From assembly GCF_000190535.1 (NCBI RefSeq), contig NC_015160.1, forward strand, positions 3,968,001 to 4,032,000: a stretch of DNA of 64,000 bases, written 5' to 3'. Shown one piece after another: positions 62,856 through 64,000 of this stretch (the first letter of the stretch is position 1; each line of letters starts with the position of its first letter). The notes under the pieces were generated by a model, which saw nothing but the letters and a program-made list of their open reading frames with translations, made no database searches and was not told the origin of the DNA. Source of the stretch: Odoribacter splanchnicus DSM 20712. GTDB lineage: Bacteria; Bacteroidota; Bacteroidia; Bacteroidales; Marinifilaceae. The position numbers and the translations under genes are program-made.

Positions 62856-64000
62856 ATGAGAAAATTAATAATAGGATGGTTACTGGTTATAGGGATTGTG
62901 TCGGTAGGCCGAGCCTGTGAACATTGTGCGGCCTTGGCTGTCGGGAATGTGGTGCCGGCGAAGGTGAAGTATTTCGGTTTGAAGGATGTCCGTTTGCTGG
63001 ATAGCCCTTTTAAGAATGCTATGGACCGGAATGCGGCATGGATGCTGGAAATGGATATGGACCGGTTGTTATCGAATTTCCTGAAGAATGCAGGCCTCGA
63101 GCCGAAAGGAGAATCTTATGGAAGCTGGGAGTCTATGGGGATAGCCGGGCATACCCTGGGACATTATCTTTCGGCTGTGGCACAACAGTATGCCTCTACC
63201 GGAGACGAACGCTTCAAACAACGGGTGGATTATATCGTGCACGAACTGGATAGTTGCCAGCAATATTTTGTGAACGGTTTTATCGGTGGCATGCCGGGGG
63301 GAGACCGGGTATTCAAACAGGTGAAAAAGGGGATTATCCGTTCGGCCGGATTCGATTTGAACGGCTTGTGGGTCCCCTGGTACAACGAACATAAAACCAT
63401 GATGGGACTCAATGATGCTTATCTGTTAGCTGGGAACAAGACTGCTAAAAAAGTACTGGTGAATTTGGCCGATTATCTGGTGGATGTACTTGCCGGACTG
63501 ACGGACGAACAGGTACAGACGATGCTGAATTGTGAGTTCGGTGGTATGAACGAAGCATTGGCACAGGTGTATGCTCTGACCGGAGATAAAAAATACCTGG
63601 ACGCTTCATATCGATTTTACCACAGACGATTGATGGAACCGTTGGCAGAAGGGAAAGATATCCTGCCCGGATTGCATTCGAATACCCAGATACCGAAGAT
63701 CATCGGTAGTGCACGTCAGTATGAGTTGACCGGAAACCCAAAAGATGAACGAATTGCCGAATTTTTCTGGACAACGATGGTAAATCATCATAGTTATGCT
63801 AACGGGGGAAATAGCTCGGGAGAATATCTTTCGACACCCGATAAACTGAACGATCGCCTGACGCATTCTACCTGTGAGACGTGTAATACTTATAATATGC
63901 TGAAATTGAGCCGGCATCTGTATGAATGGACCGGAGATCCGAAGTATCTCGACTTTTACGAGAAAGCATTGTATAATCACATCCTGGCTTCTCAGCATCC
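62856..64000 (+). CDS. GH127 beta-L-arabinofuranosidase (3' end beyond window)
   Basis: The frame is open to the last base; 381 codons are visible of an expected 600-800. After a signal peptide (MRKLIIGWLLVIGIVSVGRA), the GH127/DUF1680 pattern runs through DVRLLDSPFKNAMDRN, SYGSWESMGIAGHTLGHYLS, WVPWYNEHKTMMGLNDAYLL and THSTCETCNTYNMLKLSRHL, the last with cysteines near the catalytic site. Characterised GH127 enzymes release beta-L-arabinofuranose, including from arabino-oligosaccharides on plant hydroxyproline. ATG at 62856 is preferred to the one at 62847 because it gives a clean signal peptide. Confidence 0.92.
   Translation, partial: MRKLIIGWLLVIGIVSVGRACEHCAALAVGNVVPAKVKYFGLKDVRLLDSPFKNAMDRNAAWMLEMDMDRLLSNFLKNAGLEPKGESYGSWESMGIAGHTLGHYLSAVAQQYASTGDERFKQRVDYIVHELDSCQQYFVNGFIGGMPGGDRVFKQVKKGIIRSAGFDLNGLWVPWYNEHKTMMGLNDAYLLAGNKTAKKVLVNLADYLVDVLAGLTDEQVQTMLNCEFGGMNEALAQVYALTGDKKYLDASYRFYHRRLMEPLAEGKDILPGLHSNTQIPKIIGSARQYELTGNPKDERIAEFFWTTMVNHHSYANGGNSSGEYLSTPDKLNDRLTHSTCETCNTYNMLKLSRHLYEWTGDPKYLDFYEKALYNHILASQH

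Noticed and set aside
1..64000. CRISPR arrays
   Set aside because: No set of regularly spaced repeats with unique spacers was seen; the few repeats found are single pairs.

Overview
The window is bacterial and almost certainly a gut Bacteroidales chromosome. The evidence is a SusC/SusD pair, lipobox lipoproteins, BACON domains, and the Bacteroidetes -7 promoter box TAnnTTTG in front of many genes and all four tRNAs, with little reliance on strong Shine-Dalgarno sites. Codon use and gene content fit the Odoribacter/Butyricimonas branch, but that family-level placement is inferred, not proven.

Layout. (1) 1-17.3 kb is a housekeeping backbone: the 3' part of mfd, coaX, a TPR protein, lptC and a CNNM/CBS transporter; then a complete 1,680-bp insertion sequence with 6-bp target duplication; manC; an mlaE-mlaF-lipoprotein operon; a padR-pspC pair; gpmI; and a DUF3109 protein. 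(2) 17.4-22.3 kb is a decayed zone around tRNA-His and tRNA-Pro(TGG). It holds a GH92 mannosidase pseudogene, a tyrosine recombinase reduced to its two ends directly beside tRNA-Pro, and two MNT/HEPN toxin-antitoxin modules, the second with a frameshifted toxin. (3) 22.3-33.4 kb holds tag, an arsenic (organoarsenical-type) operon arsR-trx-arsF-arsG-trx-arsP with operator-like dyads, an acquired AAA ATPase, an AraC-type regulator carrying its own CxxC metal-binding domain upstream of a copper ATPase with HMA domains at both ends, and a broken PAS-LuxR regulator.

(4) 33.6-42.0 kb is a tandem accumulation of small integrative elements at tRNA-Pro(GGG). The inner element (about 6.3 kb, about 4.9 kb without its IS) runs from a partial tRNA copy to the intact tRNA. 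It carries a tyrosine integrase split by an IS4-family insertion, an unknown protein, an HTH protein, a rolling-circle-type Rep, a large perfect stem-loop and a Bro-N protein. A degraded relative lies on its left, of which only a broken Bro-N gene and a second att block remain.

(5) 42.1-46.1 kb has a secreted nitroreductase, a 5'-nucleotidase-like lipoprotein, a K+/H+ antiporter and tRNA-Ser. (6) 47.1-64 kb is a polysaccharide-utilization-type locus: SusC, SusD, five surface lipoproteins (fasciclin, two related glycan-binding-like proteins, a carboxypeptidase-regulatory-like protein and a BACON protein), two HExxH metallopeptidases, a GH51 arabinofuranosidase and a GH127 beta-L-arabinofuranosidase cut by the window end. 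Arabinofuranosidases beside secreted metallopeptidases suggest a glycoprotein rather than a plain polysaccharide target, possibly plant hydroxyproline-rich arabinosylated proteins. No regulator of this locus is inside the window.
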